Shown: positions 22,522-33,140 of the stretch, one piece after another
Layout: the number at the start of each line of letters is the position of its first letter
Position numbering within the stretch: the stretch's first letter is position 1
Assembly: GCA_019137255.1 (NCBI GenBank)
Contig: WPDH01000068.1
Location: 183,304-247,303, forward strand
Reading direction: 5' to 3'
DNA length: 64,000 nucleotides
DNA from: Corinectria fuckeliana
Taxonomy: Eukaryota; Ascomycota; Sordariomycetes; Hypocreales; Nectriaceae
The notes under the pieces: generated by a model
What the model saw: the letters and a program-made list of their open reading frames with translations, nothing else
What the model was told of the DNA's origin: nothing
The model's database searches: none
Made by a program: the position numbers and the translations under genes

Positions 22522-23159
22522 AATAAAAATAGGCCGAAGAGCAAATGTCGCAAGGACTTCATGTAGTACATAATAGAATAGACATTAGAATAACCAGATA
22601 GGGTGGCTTCATGAGTTGATGCCGTCTTCCGGGCGGGATTATCCATATCTCATGTGAAATGCCAAGATCCATGCATCCTCCCCAGGTTGACGAACCGTAC
22701 GTGTTACCATAGTGGACCAACAGTATGCATCTCATGAATGATTTTGACCCCATGTCATCTATTCGAGCTCGTTGTCAACTATGACGTGCTCTGTATCATC
22801 CTCATTCGTACAATGATCTGCCTGTTGTATCTCTCCCGTAGAAGATTGATTCCCATAACAGCCTTGGTTGGAAGTATTGAATGTGTGATTAGTTACTCCT
22901 GCAGCTCGCATCACGTCATCGCGCTGCGGGCAATCAATTGTTGCCGTTGCAGTCGGTCCAGCACGCCATTTGTGTATCATTTTGCATGCCCGTTATCGGG
23001 ACTGAGTGGGAGGCTGCGGGGTTGCCGATGTCACTATTAGACAGCTTATTATATAACGTCGAAGCATTCGGGTATAACGCGTTTCTGGTACCATCAAGCC
23101 TGTCGGTTCACGCACCAAGTCTAGGTCAAGCATTTACCATCAAAGTCATACACACAACA
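22522..23159. other. intergenic, monooxygenase promoter
   Basis: No gene seen; presumed promoter of the flavin monooxygenase. Confidence 0.45.
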
Positions 23160-24761
23160 ATGGCAAACGACTCCTCGCCAAAGGAAAATGGAGGCGATCG
23201 ACTGGGAAACGGAAAGAAGCAAATCTTCCTCAATGCATTCGACATGTCGACCGTAGGGCATCTGTCCCCCGGACAATGGAAGGTTCGTGCAAAGCGCCAT
23301 GGCTTGTTCATCGCTCGCCAGACTAACCATTACCCGCAGAACCCAGCGGACAAGTCTGCCACTAAGCGAGACCTGACGTACTGGATCGAACTTGCAAAGC
23401 TGCTGGAGCGAGGAGACATCAACGCCCTGTTCCTCGCAGACACCTATGGCGGCTACGACACGTATGAGGGTAGCTTGGATAACTGCATCCGAAGAGCCGC
23501 CCAATGGCCCATGACCGACCCGACAATTGTAAGTGTATTCTGTGAATTCAGCTCATTATACTGACGGACCCAAGCCCATCTCCGCGATGGCTGCCGTGAC
23601 AAAGAACCTAGCCTTTGGCATCACTGCATCAACCTCGTTTGAGCCCCCATTCCTCTTGGCAAAGCGGTTCTCCACCTTGGATCACTTCACTCGAGGACGA
23701 ATCGGCTGGAACATCGTGACGTCGTGGAAGAAGGCCGCATTCAAGGCCATTGGCTTGGACAGCCCGATCGAGCATGACGAGCGATACGCCCAGGCTGATG
23801 AGTACCTCCGCGTACTGTACAAGTGAGTGTGTACGTGTCCAAGAGATGAGGTACGAACTGACGGCGGCTCAGGCTGTGGGAAGGCTCATGGGCCGATGAT
23901 GCCATCTCCCCGGACCCTGAAAACGACAGCTACGCCGACCCCGAGAAGATCAGAACCATCGACCACAACGGCAAGTATTTTAAGCTGAGCACGCGACACA
24001 TCGTCGACCCCTCGCCTCAGCGAACGCCTTTTCTTTTCCAGGCTGGAACATCAGCAGCTGGTTCTGACTTTGCCGCTACGCACGCCGAGGCCATCTTCGT
24101 CTCTTCTCACTCTCCCGCAGTCCTGCGACCCAAGGTCGACAACATCCGCAAACTGGCGGCCGCGAACGGACGCGACCCGCGGTCGATCAAGTTCTTCGCC
24201 ACCTTCACGCCCATCATCGGCCGCACCGACGAGGAAGCGCAGGCCAAGCACGAGGAGCTCAAAAAGTACGCCTCGACGGTCGGGGGCCTCGTCCTGTTCA
24301 GCGGCTGGACCGGCATCGACATCTCCAAGATCCCGCTCGACCAGGAGATCACGGCGGCCGACTCGCTGGAGGCGCACAAGGTCCGCAGCATCCTCGACGC
24401 CTTCACCACGACGAGCAAGGAGATCCCGAAGTGGACGCCGCGCGTCATCGCCGAGCGAGCGTCCATCGGCGGTCTCGGCCCGGTCGGAGTCGGCAGTCCG
24501 CAGACGGTGGCGGATGAGTTGGAGGAATGGATCCGAGAGGCCGATATTGACGGGTTCAACCTGGGCTATGTCACGACGCCTGGCACGTTTGAGGAGGTGG
24601 TTGATCTTCTGATCCCCGAGTTGCGGAAGCGTGGGCTTTATCCAGAGTCGCAAAAGGAACCGCTCACGGCGCGAGAGAAGATTTATGGAAAGGGGCAGAA
24701 GGGACTGCGTGACGATCATGCTGGCAGCCAGTACAAGTATGACGTTTACAAGGAAGAGTGA
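23160..24761 (+). CDS. FMN-dependent monooxygenase, NtaA/SnaA/DszA type
   Basis: Exons 23160-23528, 23575-23822 and 23873-24761 give 501 residues. The fold is the bacterial-luciferase TIM barrel. Family marks are LNAFDMSTVGH near the start, LFLADTYGGYD, the SAMAAVTKNLAFGITASTSF strand and FSTLDHFTRGRIGWNIVTS. LFQAGTSAAGSDFAATHAEAIFVS and GGLGPVGVGSPQTVADELE follow. Relatives (nitrilotriacetate, pristinamycin and dibenzothiophene sulfone monooxygenases) use reduced FMN from a separate reductase to hydroxylate or cleave C-N and C-S bonds. Fungal homologues are common and mostly uncharacterised. No flavin reductase lies in the window. The gene is intact and convergent with the regulator fragment at 24900. 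Confidence 0.9.
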
Positions 24762-24899
24762 TACAGGGATAAATTGAGCCACCGAACGCTTCTGCCATTC
24801 AAATTATTTATGTGTGGTCTCTTGAGTCTAGTACACTTCCCTAGACGATAAGTTACGTCTTCTGGTGGCACGTTGTCACCCGCCATATATTATCCGAAC

Positions 24900-25889
24900 C
24901 TATGCACCTTCCTTCCAATAGTCCTTCATCAAGCTAAAAGACGGGTATAATCCAAACAGAGCAAGAAAGAGATCAGAGAGCAGCCCGTTAGGCAAACTCC
25001 AATGAAGCGTCACTGGCGCCCAAGCCAGATTCCGATATACCTCTTTCTTCCACTCGTCCATCCACTCCCTATCAACTGCAACACCTCTCGGCTTGCGCAA
25101 CCACTCGACAAGCAGTCGTCCGAGCTCAACAAAGATGAATGCAGCCCACGACTGAGCCGCCCAGCGTACCACTCTCTCTTGAAGCTTCGGTGACAGCGCT
25201 AGAACCTTTGCCTGCGACAGACACGCTGTTGCCTCGCACACTTGGTACGAGGTCAAAGACATAGTTTGCAAGGCAGTGACTGCTGTGTTGACCGAGTTTG
25301 CAGGTTTGTCGTCCACCTTGCTAAACATCCGCTGGAGGAGCTCCTTGGCTGATATCAGCACATCGAAGAGCCCCCACATTCGGGTCATAATCTGCCATTC
25401 GTCGATAATGTCCACCAAGACATGCAGGCGCGTCGAAGTCTGGCTCGCACAAGCAGAAAAGAGCATAGTCCGTTTCTGCAACCGAGAGCCAAGTCTCATA
25501 AAGCTGTGGGTTGATTTTCTCGAGGTCATTCGACCAAGCAGCCCTACAGCAGCAGCCAAAAGCCTTACTGCCTCGCCAAGGAACAGCAGCGTGGCTTCAT
25601 GGCCATCTCGGGAGTCGATCACGCGGTAAATGCGTGCGATAATGCTATCTAGGTCGGACTGCCGGTATGAAAGAACAGCGCTCAATGGAGCCTGCTCTGA
25701 AGAGGGAATATTATGAAGAACATGGCTGTTGCATGGCAGTGGCGAAGGAGCGTCTGAGGTGCCACAAGGTAGATCAACCATGCTGACGGGCGGTCTGGCA
25801 GTTTGCGATATCTCGAGGTCGCCCTCGAACGCCGGCTGCGACTGTAGAGACTGTAGAGACGAGAGTAAGCTCTGGGGAGAAGTGGGCAA
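24900..25889 (-). CDS. regulator-like protein, N-terminus uncertain
   Basis: An open frame of 329 codons, largely helical. Its C-terminal part (RREWMDEWKKEVYRNL-like block, then APVTLHWS) resembles the end of some fungal C6 regulators. No zinc cluster is found in the 400 bp upstream. The first codon of the frame is TTG, not ATG. Either translation starts at the ATG at 25781, or this is a second exon beginning after the good acceptor CCCCAG at 25872-25877 with an undetected first exon. It lies convergent to the monooxygenase, which it might regulate; that is inference. It may be an AflR/C6-type protein that has lost its DNA-binding domain. Confidence 0.5.
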   Translation of the reverse strand: MPTSPQSLLSSLQSLQSQPAFEGDLEISQTARPPVSMVDLPCGTSDAPSPLPCNSHVLHNIPSSEQAPLSAVLSYRQSDLDSIIARIYRVIDSRDGHEATLLFLGEAVRLLAAAVGLLGRMTSRKSTHSFMRLGSRLQKRTMLFSACASQTSTRLHVLVDIIDEWQIMTRMWGLFDVLISAKELLQRMFSKVDDKPANSVNTAVTALQTMSLTSYQVCEATACLSQAKVLALSPKLQERVVRWAAQSWAAFIFVELGRLLVEWLRKPRGVAVDREWMDEWKKEVYRNLAWAPVTLHWSLPNGLLSDLFLALFGLYPSFSLMKDYWKEGA

Positions 25890-27883
25890 TCATCTGCCCG
25901 GAAATCGGAAATCGGAGATCGGACAATGCGGGGCTGAAGACAAACAATGCGTGTGGGATCAAATATCCATTGGTCGGCTGTTCCCAGTTATCGCGTCGTC
26001 AATCTTTGAAGAACTGTCGCCTGTTCCGGTCTTGGGTTCGACGTTTCTACCTCGTCGGGCAGGGAAAGGTTGCAGCCAAACAAGAGTCAATAGTTCAGGG
26101 AATAAACAGAAGCAGACCAGGACCTTGTTGTGCGTTCCTTCTCCTCAAGACGTCTATCATCAGTGTAACCGCCATCGTCACCATCGGGTCTATCGGCTCT
26201 ATCGTTGCCGGGTCCCGCGAACTCGTCCTTTTTAGTGCTAGCTTAGTTTCCTAATTCGGAAGCTCTCCGACAGACCGCCGGATCAGAGAACGGGCTGATA
26301 AGCAGAAATGCCGCTTAGATTCTCCGCTCTCTTTGTTGATAGAGCAGCATCATTCTTGAGAGGTGTAGAGAATGCTTATTTCGCTGTGACGCCCATTCGA
26401 GTTAACAGGGATCAAGGGGTAAACACAGCCAATTTCTTCAGGTTGCGTAGTTGCAAGAAAGGGTTGTAGCCCTTGCAGACGGCTGCCATCAGCTCACAAG
26501 TTAACAAGATGGAAGGGATACGACGGAAAAGTAGGACCAGGAATTCGAGGAAGAAAAGGCAGCGCTAGGTCAAGCCTGTTCCGTGTGGGTCGTTGAACTG
26601 GGGCCACGGGAGGTTCGAACGTCATGATGGGCAGCAGACACATGGCCATTTCCCTCCATCGCGTACTTTGCTGGGGATGGTAGCTTCTCCAAGGTACCAT
26701 GCCTGCTTGGCCTTTACAGGGACGATGCCAGATATGATAGTGAAAGTACAAACGGTGGTGTAGGCCTGTCCTTGGCTCCGGGGCTATGCGAAGACGGATC
26801 CAAAACGCTCAGGACAACGTTGAGTTCATTGATATTGAGAGTCGGCATTTCGTGTGTGAGGATTCTCGACGGGCCTTCCCTCGATGTAGTCGTTGTTGCA
26901 GTTCTCACCAATATCGGCCTTGCCGTTTCCGAAGCCGTACAGAACGAGGACGAACGAAGACAAACAAAGGGCCGACATTCACAGACCGTAGACGACCATG
27001 TCGATGAGCAGCTCTGGCGTGAACACGCCTTGCTTCAACTGTAAAACGATTTAGCCGAGGTTCTCATATACCTCGCTGTCCCCGGCCTTGCTCTTAGGCG
27101 GGTCATATCTCCTGTAATAGGTGGTCACCCACCAACAGGTACATTGTCTGCCAAATTTTGGTCTTTTCGCCAAGTGCCAAGTCTCCGATGGCAACCCCTA
27201 GCGACGGCTCTAGAAATGCCACGGCCAACTCATTCGTGTTCTTGCATCCATGGCCATCTCTTGGCGGTTGAGAGTTCCTTAGCACGTAGAGCACCGTTGT
27301 TTATGAGGCAAATCAATAGAAGCCGTCCTCGTGCGGATGCACATCTCGTACTTCGTAGACGCCTTGACAAGACTTTGCTCCATCTTTAGTACCCTAGTTT
27401 CCTAAATTCATTATTTCTTGCGCCTCTTCCCACTTGTGAGGGCAAACGTAGCCCAGGCGAGTGAATATTCCATGCGTCGATGTTCAAAGCAAGGACGCAA
27501 CGGGGTTACTTCCATCAGCTTACAGTGGCTTTCTGCTTGTCTATATCGTTGCGAACAACAGTGTGGGTCTTATGGGAGAGGCATAGGTGATAACTCAGAC
27601 TTTCAACATGCTTCAAGACAAATCCAGGGTTTGGAGAAGTTGACTATCTTAGGCTGCAAAGCAAAGGGGCAGCCATCGTACTTTTTGTAAAATTTGGTAT
27701 GCCAAATGCAGACTCTGCGTAGACATGTCCGTAATTTGCGAACTGTAGACTCGGAAGGCAAGGGGCTGTATATTGTGAAACAGGAACACCAGGTGAAAAT
27801 ACAAGAGTTGAACCTTTGAGAGGTATCAGCGGGGAACATGTGACAATTCTATAAACTATGGACGGGGGATATACAAAAAGCCA
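25890..27883. other. 2-kb region without a clear gene
   Basis: It holds copy 2 of the 59-bp dispersed repeat. On the minus strand, 26978-26826 encodes a 50-residue frame with a signal-peptide-like start; I give it little weight. No other feature is convincing. Confidence 0.45.
27086..27144. repeat. 59-bp dispersed repeat, copy 2
   Basis: Partner of 403-461, with seven mismatches and no gaps. Its core on the minus strand (TTGGTGGGTGACCACC) resembles the GGGTGGGTGACCACC segment of canonical fungal 5S rRNA. That hints at a 5S-derived short element, but the similarity is only about 16 nt. Confidence 0.55.
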
Positions 27884-29089
27884 TCAATTAATTAGTGAAT
27901 AGCACCTTGCCTCTGCGTTCTCAATATTCCGTTGTCCCTCTAACTTACACACCATCGACCCACTGCTCGATATCACTAACCCTGAAACATTTGATATATT
28001 GCCGATGAAAGGTGAATGAATATGAACTGGGGAATCGAGTCTTTCCTGTTCAGCTAGTATGCACGGATAGCTCAACTCCCGGTTTGTCTTCTCGTTTGAG
28101 TTGTTCGTCATGCAGAACCCATCTCCATCCTCGAGAACTCTCTTCTTCCACGTCAGACCTTCATCGTCAGATATCCCCACAGTCAACGTTTTCCTTGGAG
28201 TGCCCCAGACAGCCACCTTGCCGGTGACGGAAGCTTGATTGGGCCGCTTGTCGTCCTCGGGCGTAATATCGTCGTACAATCCCTCGCGTCTGTCTTGGTG
28301 AGGCTCAGAAGCGGATCGGTTGAATACAAGCGCAAGATTTCCCGAAGGAAGACGGGCAGCACAAATTCCGCTGTTGGGGTTGGGCAGACTTGTAGCCTTA
28401 GGAGGAGCCCAGTTCAGACCGTCAGAGGAAGTCGAGCGGTAGATATTGTCAGCCCAACGACTTCGAAAGAAAGCGATGTATCCTAAATATTCCCTCGCAG
28501 GGGGAACGATCTGCATGTGTACGGCACCAACACTTTCAGGGACAATATTCTCTACCCAGGTCTTACCATCGTCATGAGAGTAGAAGACGGCAGAGATATC
28601 ATTGTGACCGACCCATCTCTCCCCAGGTGAGGGCCGACAGTAGAAGGTGGGAAGAACCCAAGTGCCGTCTTCAAAAACCACAAGCGGCTGGCGAACAAAC
28701 ACGCCGGTCTTGCCTTCGAGCGGATAGAATCGTGCAGACCATGTAGTGCCATCGTCACTCGAAGTGCGGGCCATAACTACGGCCCCATCCTGATTGCCCG
28801 CATCTTGAGAGGTGTGGAACAGCCAGATGTCGCCTGTTTTGGGTGCGTAGAACAAGACAGGGTTCTGGCAGCTTCGGTTGGCATCAGAGGATATCCTTAC
28901 AGGGGCCGACCAGCGACTTGACCCAGCCTCCTGGCGGGACAGCCAGAGGCTGATATCTGAGAGGCCCTCTTGTGAACCGCCGAACCAGGTACAGAGGAGT
29001 GTCTTGTCGGGGAGTAGCAAGAGATTGGACGCGTGCGACTGGACCGTTGCTGCGGGGAGAGCAGAGCTGGAAAGACTGGGATAGGACAT
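27884..29089 (-). CDS. sialidase-like BNR-repeat protein, late frameshift
   Basis: A single-exon gene of 401 codons from the ATG at 29089. Four Asp-box motifs are visible (SSDDGTTW, SHDDGKTW, SSDGLNW, SDDEGLTW), typical of the six-bladed propeller of the BNR_2/neuraminidase-like superfamily. There is no signal peptide. True sialidase activity is not assured, since many such proteins act on other glycans. The family ending (HIAFTFHRQYIK-type, stop at 27945-27947) is present but one base out of frame after about 28020. The actual product therefore carries an unrelated tail of about 45 residues. The lack of introns and bacterial-type look allow horizontal transfer, but that is not proven. Confidence 0.7.
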   Translation of the reverse strand: MSYPSLSSSALPAATVQSHASNLLLLPDKTLLCTWFGGSQEGLSDISLWLSRQEAGSSRWSAPVRISSDANRSCQNPVLFYAPKTGDIWLFHTSQDAGNQDGAVVMARTSSDDGTTWSARFYPLEGKTGVFVRQPLVVFEDGTWVLPTFYCRPSPGERWVGHNDISAVFYSHDDGKTWVENIVPESVGAVHMQIVPPAREYLGYIAFFRSRWADNIYRSTSSDGLNWAPPKATSLPNPNSGICAARLPSGNLALVFNRSASEPHQDRREGLYDDITPEDDKRPNQASVTGKVAVWGTPRKTLTVGISDDEGLTWKKRVLEDGDGFCMTNNSNEKTNRELSYPCILAEQERLDSPVHIHSPFIGNISNVSGLVISSSGSMVCKLEGQRNIENAEARCYSLIN

Positions 29090-29571
29090 GGTGAATATAT
29101 AGATTGTTGGGGGGAAGCCAGACTCTGGGGGTGGGGGGGGTAATGGCTGAGACTGGGAATTGATGTATGCAAAGGCGTATATGTAACTCTGCTAATAACA
29201 TCACAAGTGACAGAGCGACCATTCAAAAGCCCTCAGTTTTATCGCCTTAATCCTATCTTAACCAGCCACCCGCAGTTGCTTTCCTCCAGTGCTGACTTGG
29301 TCCGGCTCCATCTCCACACTGGCTCTGCCTCGTCTAATTCACCCTTGTTGCGTTACACTGTAACTTGACTGCCGTGGCTCGGGTGACGCTGAAGTTGGAG
29401 CTCTATCTGCAGCTAGGACTTGTATCCGAAGCCTCCGTTTCCGTCCTAGCCGTTAGACCACGATGGGTCAAGGCGCGATGATCAACTGTGGGACTGGGCT
29501 ATACGATTCACAAGTGATTATTCGTACTTCATACGGTAGTTCCTTTGTATGTGCGCATGAGGACTCCTTCG
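29090..29571. other. divergent promoter region with tRNA-like fragment
   Basis: Shared upstream region of the sialidase-like and sugar-transporter genes. At 29412-29467 the minus strand resembles the 5' half of a tRNA, with an A-box-like TGGTCTAACGG. It has no matching acceptor stem or good B box. Confidence 0.45.
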
Positions 29572-29583
29572 CCCCGCGCGGGG
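29572..29583. promoter_or_regulatory. CreA-like palindrome
   Basis: CCCCGCGCGGGG is a perfect 12-bp palindrome containing a SYGGRG (GCGGGG) site on each strand, about 160 bp upstream of the sugar-transporter ATG. Paired SYGGRG sites are the classic binding sites of the carbon catabolite repressor CreA/Cre1. A TATATAT box follows at 29633. Confidence 0.55.
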
Positions 29584-29740
29584 AACCTTGCTAGTTGCTC
29601 ATATCCCTATGGGGTTCATACATAACTCCGAGTATATATGTTGCGAGCGAACCTGCCTTATTTATTCTAGCGTTTACTTATCCCAGTAACAAGTCTGACA
29701 ATAAATTTGAAACAGACATTCACACTCACATCCCACAAAA

Positions 29741-31716
29741 ATGGGCAGCGGCACTTCCCTCTGGGCTTCTCCTGACTGGAAGAAAGACCCCAGCGAAATT
29801 TTTCACAGACACCTTCTGCTCTTAGGCGTGAGCATCGCCTTTTCTGGCTGCTCCTATGGCTTTGATCAGGGCAACATTGGTGGCATCATGAATTTTCCAT
29901 CCTTTCGACGGGCGTTTGGCTTCGAGGCGCTGGGCACCCAGGAGGTCGACACAAGAGGTGAGTGATGGTCGGTGTTCTCGGGACGATATTTGGAAGGCTA
30001 AAGCTAAGTGCCCTCACAGAGGGAAACATCGCTGCCATGCGTAAGTGACACAGCGCAGCTCGGGTCTCCACGCCACAGCATAATCCTAACCAGATCAAAA
30101 GTGGCTGCTGGTGGTTCCGCCGGTGCGCTCCTCGCAGCGCCTTTGGCCGATTTCCTCGGCCGGAAGAAGTCCGTCACGGCCATGTCAGCTCTCTTCCTAG
30201 TTGGCTGCCCCATGCAGGAAGTCCCCAGCCTCAACGTGCTCTACGCCGGGAGACTACTATCCGGCGTTTCTATCGGCGCTACATCAATGGTGAGCAATAT
30301 CTGCTTCTTAGGAATAGTTGACCAACTTCTAACCTCTTCAAACGTGCAGCTTGCTCCGCAGTACCTCGCCGAAAACTCCCCCAAGTCGATCCGGGGCTCT
30401 CTCACCACCTCCTACAACCTGATGATCATTCTTGCGCTCGCTATTGCGTTCTGGGTCAACTACGCTGTCAGCCTGTGGCCGAACCAAGATCCGGATGACA
30501 ATAAGCCATGGCAGCTCGCTCTTGGCATCCAGCTCATTCCTGGCTTCTTCCTCTTCGCTCTCATATGGTGTAAGTTGCCGCGACAAGACATCAAACAGAA
30601 GGCTGAGTTGACAATCGCTCGCAGTCGTCGTTGAGACCCCTCGTGCCCTGATTTCCAAGGGACAACCTGAGCTTGGGCTCAAGAATCTTTGCAAGCTACG
30701 AGGTCTGCCGGCTGACCACCCTTATGTTAACGAAGAGTATATGGAGATTGCAGCCCAAGCAGAAGGCGAGCAGAGCCAGGTCAAAGGTGAGTCTAGTATC
30801 ATCTCCGGATCCAAGCTGAACCTCAACCAAGTCCTCTAGGCTACAGCTACATCACTGTCTTGCGAGAGATTGGCACTAACGCCAGCAACCGGCGGAGACT
30901 CTTCCTCGCCATCATGCTGTTCATCTTCCATAAGCTCACCGGTACCGATTCTCTCAATTACTTTGCGCCCCAGATCTTCTCCATGATTGGAGTTCCAGGG
31001 GGTTCGAGTTCCCTCCTCACCACTGGCGTTTACGGCATCGTCAAGCTAGCCACGACTCTCCTCTACGTTACTCTCATTGTCGACCGCGTCGGCCGCCGTC
31101 TCCCGCTCATGGTCGGCGCTACTGTTCAGGCTACTGCGATGCTTTACATTGGACTCTATCTCCGGTTTGAGAACCCGGAAACCGGAGGAGGTACCACCGC
31201 TGGTGGCATTGTTGGCATCATTTGGTACGTGCAGCTTGAGCCTAGCATTGCCTTGTCAACTCTAGACTAAGCCTCCACGCAAGGATCTACATGTATGCCT
31301 TTGGGTGGTCGTTTGGTCACTCCGTCGCCCCGTACGTTATCGCCGCTGAGATATTTCCTGCCCGCATTCGGTCCGTTTGCATAGCCTTTTGCTTGTTTAT
31401 AAACTGGATTGTCGACTACGGCATCACCTCTGCTACTCCGCACATGTTTAGCACCATGGGATACGGCACTTTTCTCTTCTTTGGTGTGGTAACGTACATT
31501 GGCGTCATCTTTGTGTACTTCTGTCTGCCTGAACTCAAGGGCCGCAGCATTGAGTCCATGGACGATCTCTTCCAGCATTCGCTCTGGACCATGTTCAAGC
31601 GTGCTTACCCCACTGAGGAGGAAAAGGTTCGTCACGACGTCCAGGAGTTACTTCACAGCGAGAAGACTGAGGGAGGCCAGGTTTCCATAGTTGAGGATAC
31701 CAAGAGGCGATTTTAA
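29741..31716 (+). CDS. MFS sugar transporter
   Basis: Exons 29741-29957, 30020-30040, 30102-30289, 30350-30569, 30625-30786, 30840-31224 and 31284-31716 give 541 residues. Exon 2 has just 21 bases. Sugar-porter marks are the helix-1 GYDQGNIGG-like segment, GRKK between helices 2 and 3, and the VETPRAL (PESPR-like) motif before the central loop. DRVGRR follows after helix 8, and PELKGRSIE (PETKG-like) closes the 12 helices. The plasma-membrane protein is expected to import a hexose, disaccharide or related polyol; the substrate is not evident. All junctions keep frame. The promoter has a CreA-like palindrome, fitting glucose repression. Confidence 0.93.
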
Positions 31717-31972
31717 GGGCTACAATAACAGCAGTGCTTCTTATGGAGTAAGTACCAACTGCTTGCAACAGAACTCCGGAGGGTCATCTCGAGTATTCCA
31801 TTTTTGCTAGGACCTAGTAGTGAAGTTGGATGAAAGAAAAAGACTCGCTGAGAGAACTACATTATTCTGATCCGAGGCCAAGAGTCTGGCAGTGTTTAGG
31901 GTGATGTGCCATTCTTGCAGTCATCTAGACCTTCGCAGTCTACATAAAGCCAATCCCAAGCACTGCTTCTAA
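31717..31972. other. short convergent intergenic region
   Basis: 3' ends of the sugar transporter and aldo/keto reductase face each other here; nothing else seen. Confidence 0.6.
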
Positions 31973-33140
31973 TTACATGCCCTGGATAGCTCTCGGCCTG
32001 TACCCACTCTCTAGATACTCGCACTCCTCCTGCGTGAGCACGATCTTAAGTGCGTCCACCACTTCGACAATGCGCTCCACCGAGCTCAACCCCAGAATCG
32101 GGTAACAGTCCTGCTGAAGCACCCAGGCCATTGACACAAGTGCCATGCTAACACCCTTCTTGGCCGAGACCTCCTCCACGCGATTGACAATATCCAAGTT
32201 GGCATCTGCAAACCAAGAATCTTTCTTCTTATCCATGCGGCTTCGCAGCGACGTGCCCTCCTCGTTCTCCTTGGGCAGCGGCTTCGCAAGCAGGCCGCGC
32301 GCAACCGGGCTCCAAGGAATGATGCCTACACCAGTTGCACGGCAAAAGGGCAACATCTCGCGCTCCTCTTCTCGGTACAGGAGGTTGTAAAAGGGCTGCA
32401 TGGAGACGAACTCGGTCCAGCCGTTGGATCGTGCAATGTACTGCAGGCGGGCGAACTCCCAGGTGTACATGGACGAGGCACCGAGGTAGCGGACTTTGCC
32501 TGATTGCACTACGTCATGGAGGGCGCGCATGATCTCTTCCGGGGGCGTCTCGCGGTCAAGGCGATGGATTTGGAGGACGTCTACCACGGTAAGCTGTTGA
32601 AGAAGACGATGAGCGGTGACAAGGTGACAGGGGGCATCGCTCACCGATATAATCAGTGCCTAGTCGCTCCAAGCACTGGTCAACAGCGTAAAAAACATGC
32701 TTCCTGCTCAGTCCCATCTGGTTTACCAGCGGGCCATCATTTACGGGTGCAGGTCGCGAGTCGTCATCTGTAACCGGGTGGAAGATCTTGGAGAGAATGA
32801 CCACCTTTTGCCTCGGAATCTGGAACTTCTGGAGCGCCTTGCCGATAATCTCCTCGGATTTCCCGTTTGAGTAGGTGTCGGCGGTATCCCAAGTGTTAAT
32901 TCCGTTGTCATAAGCCGACTTGAGGAGCTCGAGGCCTTCTTCCTCATCGAGAACCCATGGCGATCCTTCCCACTTGGAAGAGCCAAAGCTCATGCATCCA
33001 AGAATAATCTTGGACACCTTCAGACCGCTGTTGCCAAGTCTGAGAGAGCAACAGTCAGTAACTAAAAAGGACCGACTACATCCCATCTGACCCGAGAATT
33101 CAAATAAAGAAGGGGTGTGTATTCACCTTGTATACTCCAT
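31973..33140 (-). CDS. aldo/keto reductase
   Basis: Exons 33127-33140, 32645-33039 and 31973-32580 (minus order) give 338 residues. The first exon encodes only four and two-thirds codons. The AKR (beta/alpha)8 barrel shows LGNSGLKVSKIILGCMSFG at strand 1, then DTADTYSNG with catalytic Asp and Tyr. VILSKIF supplies the catalytic Lys, and LQIHRLD the catalytic His. The RVEEVSAKKG C-terminal cofactor-binding region completes the set. It resembles the yakc/aryl-alcohol dehydrogenase group, NADPH-dependent cytosolic reductases of aldehydes and ketones. Substrate unknown. Intact gene. Confidence 0.92.

Noticed and set aside
26605..26640. GGTTCGAAC considered as a tRNA B box
   Set aside because: No A box or acceptor stem at the right distance on either side.
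26826..26978. 50-residue minus-strand frame with a signal-like start, possible small effector
   Set aside because: Short, only two cysteines, no intron or conservation evidence.
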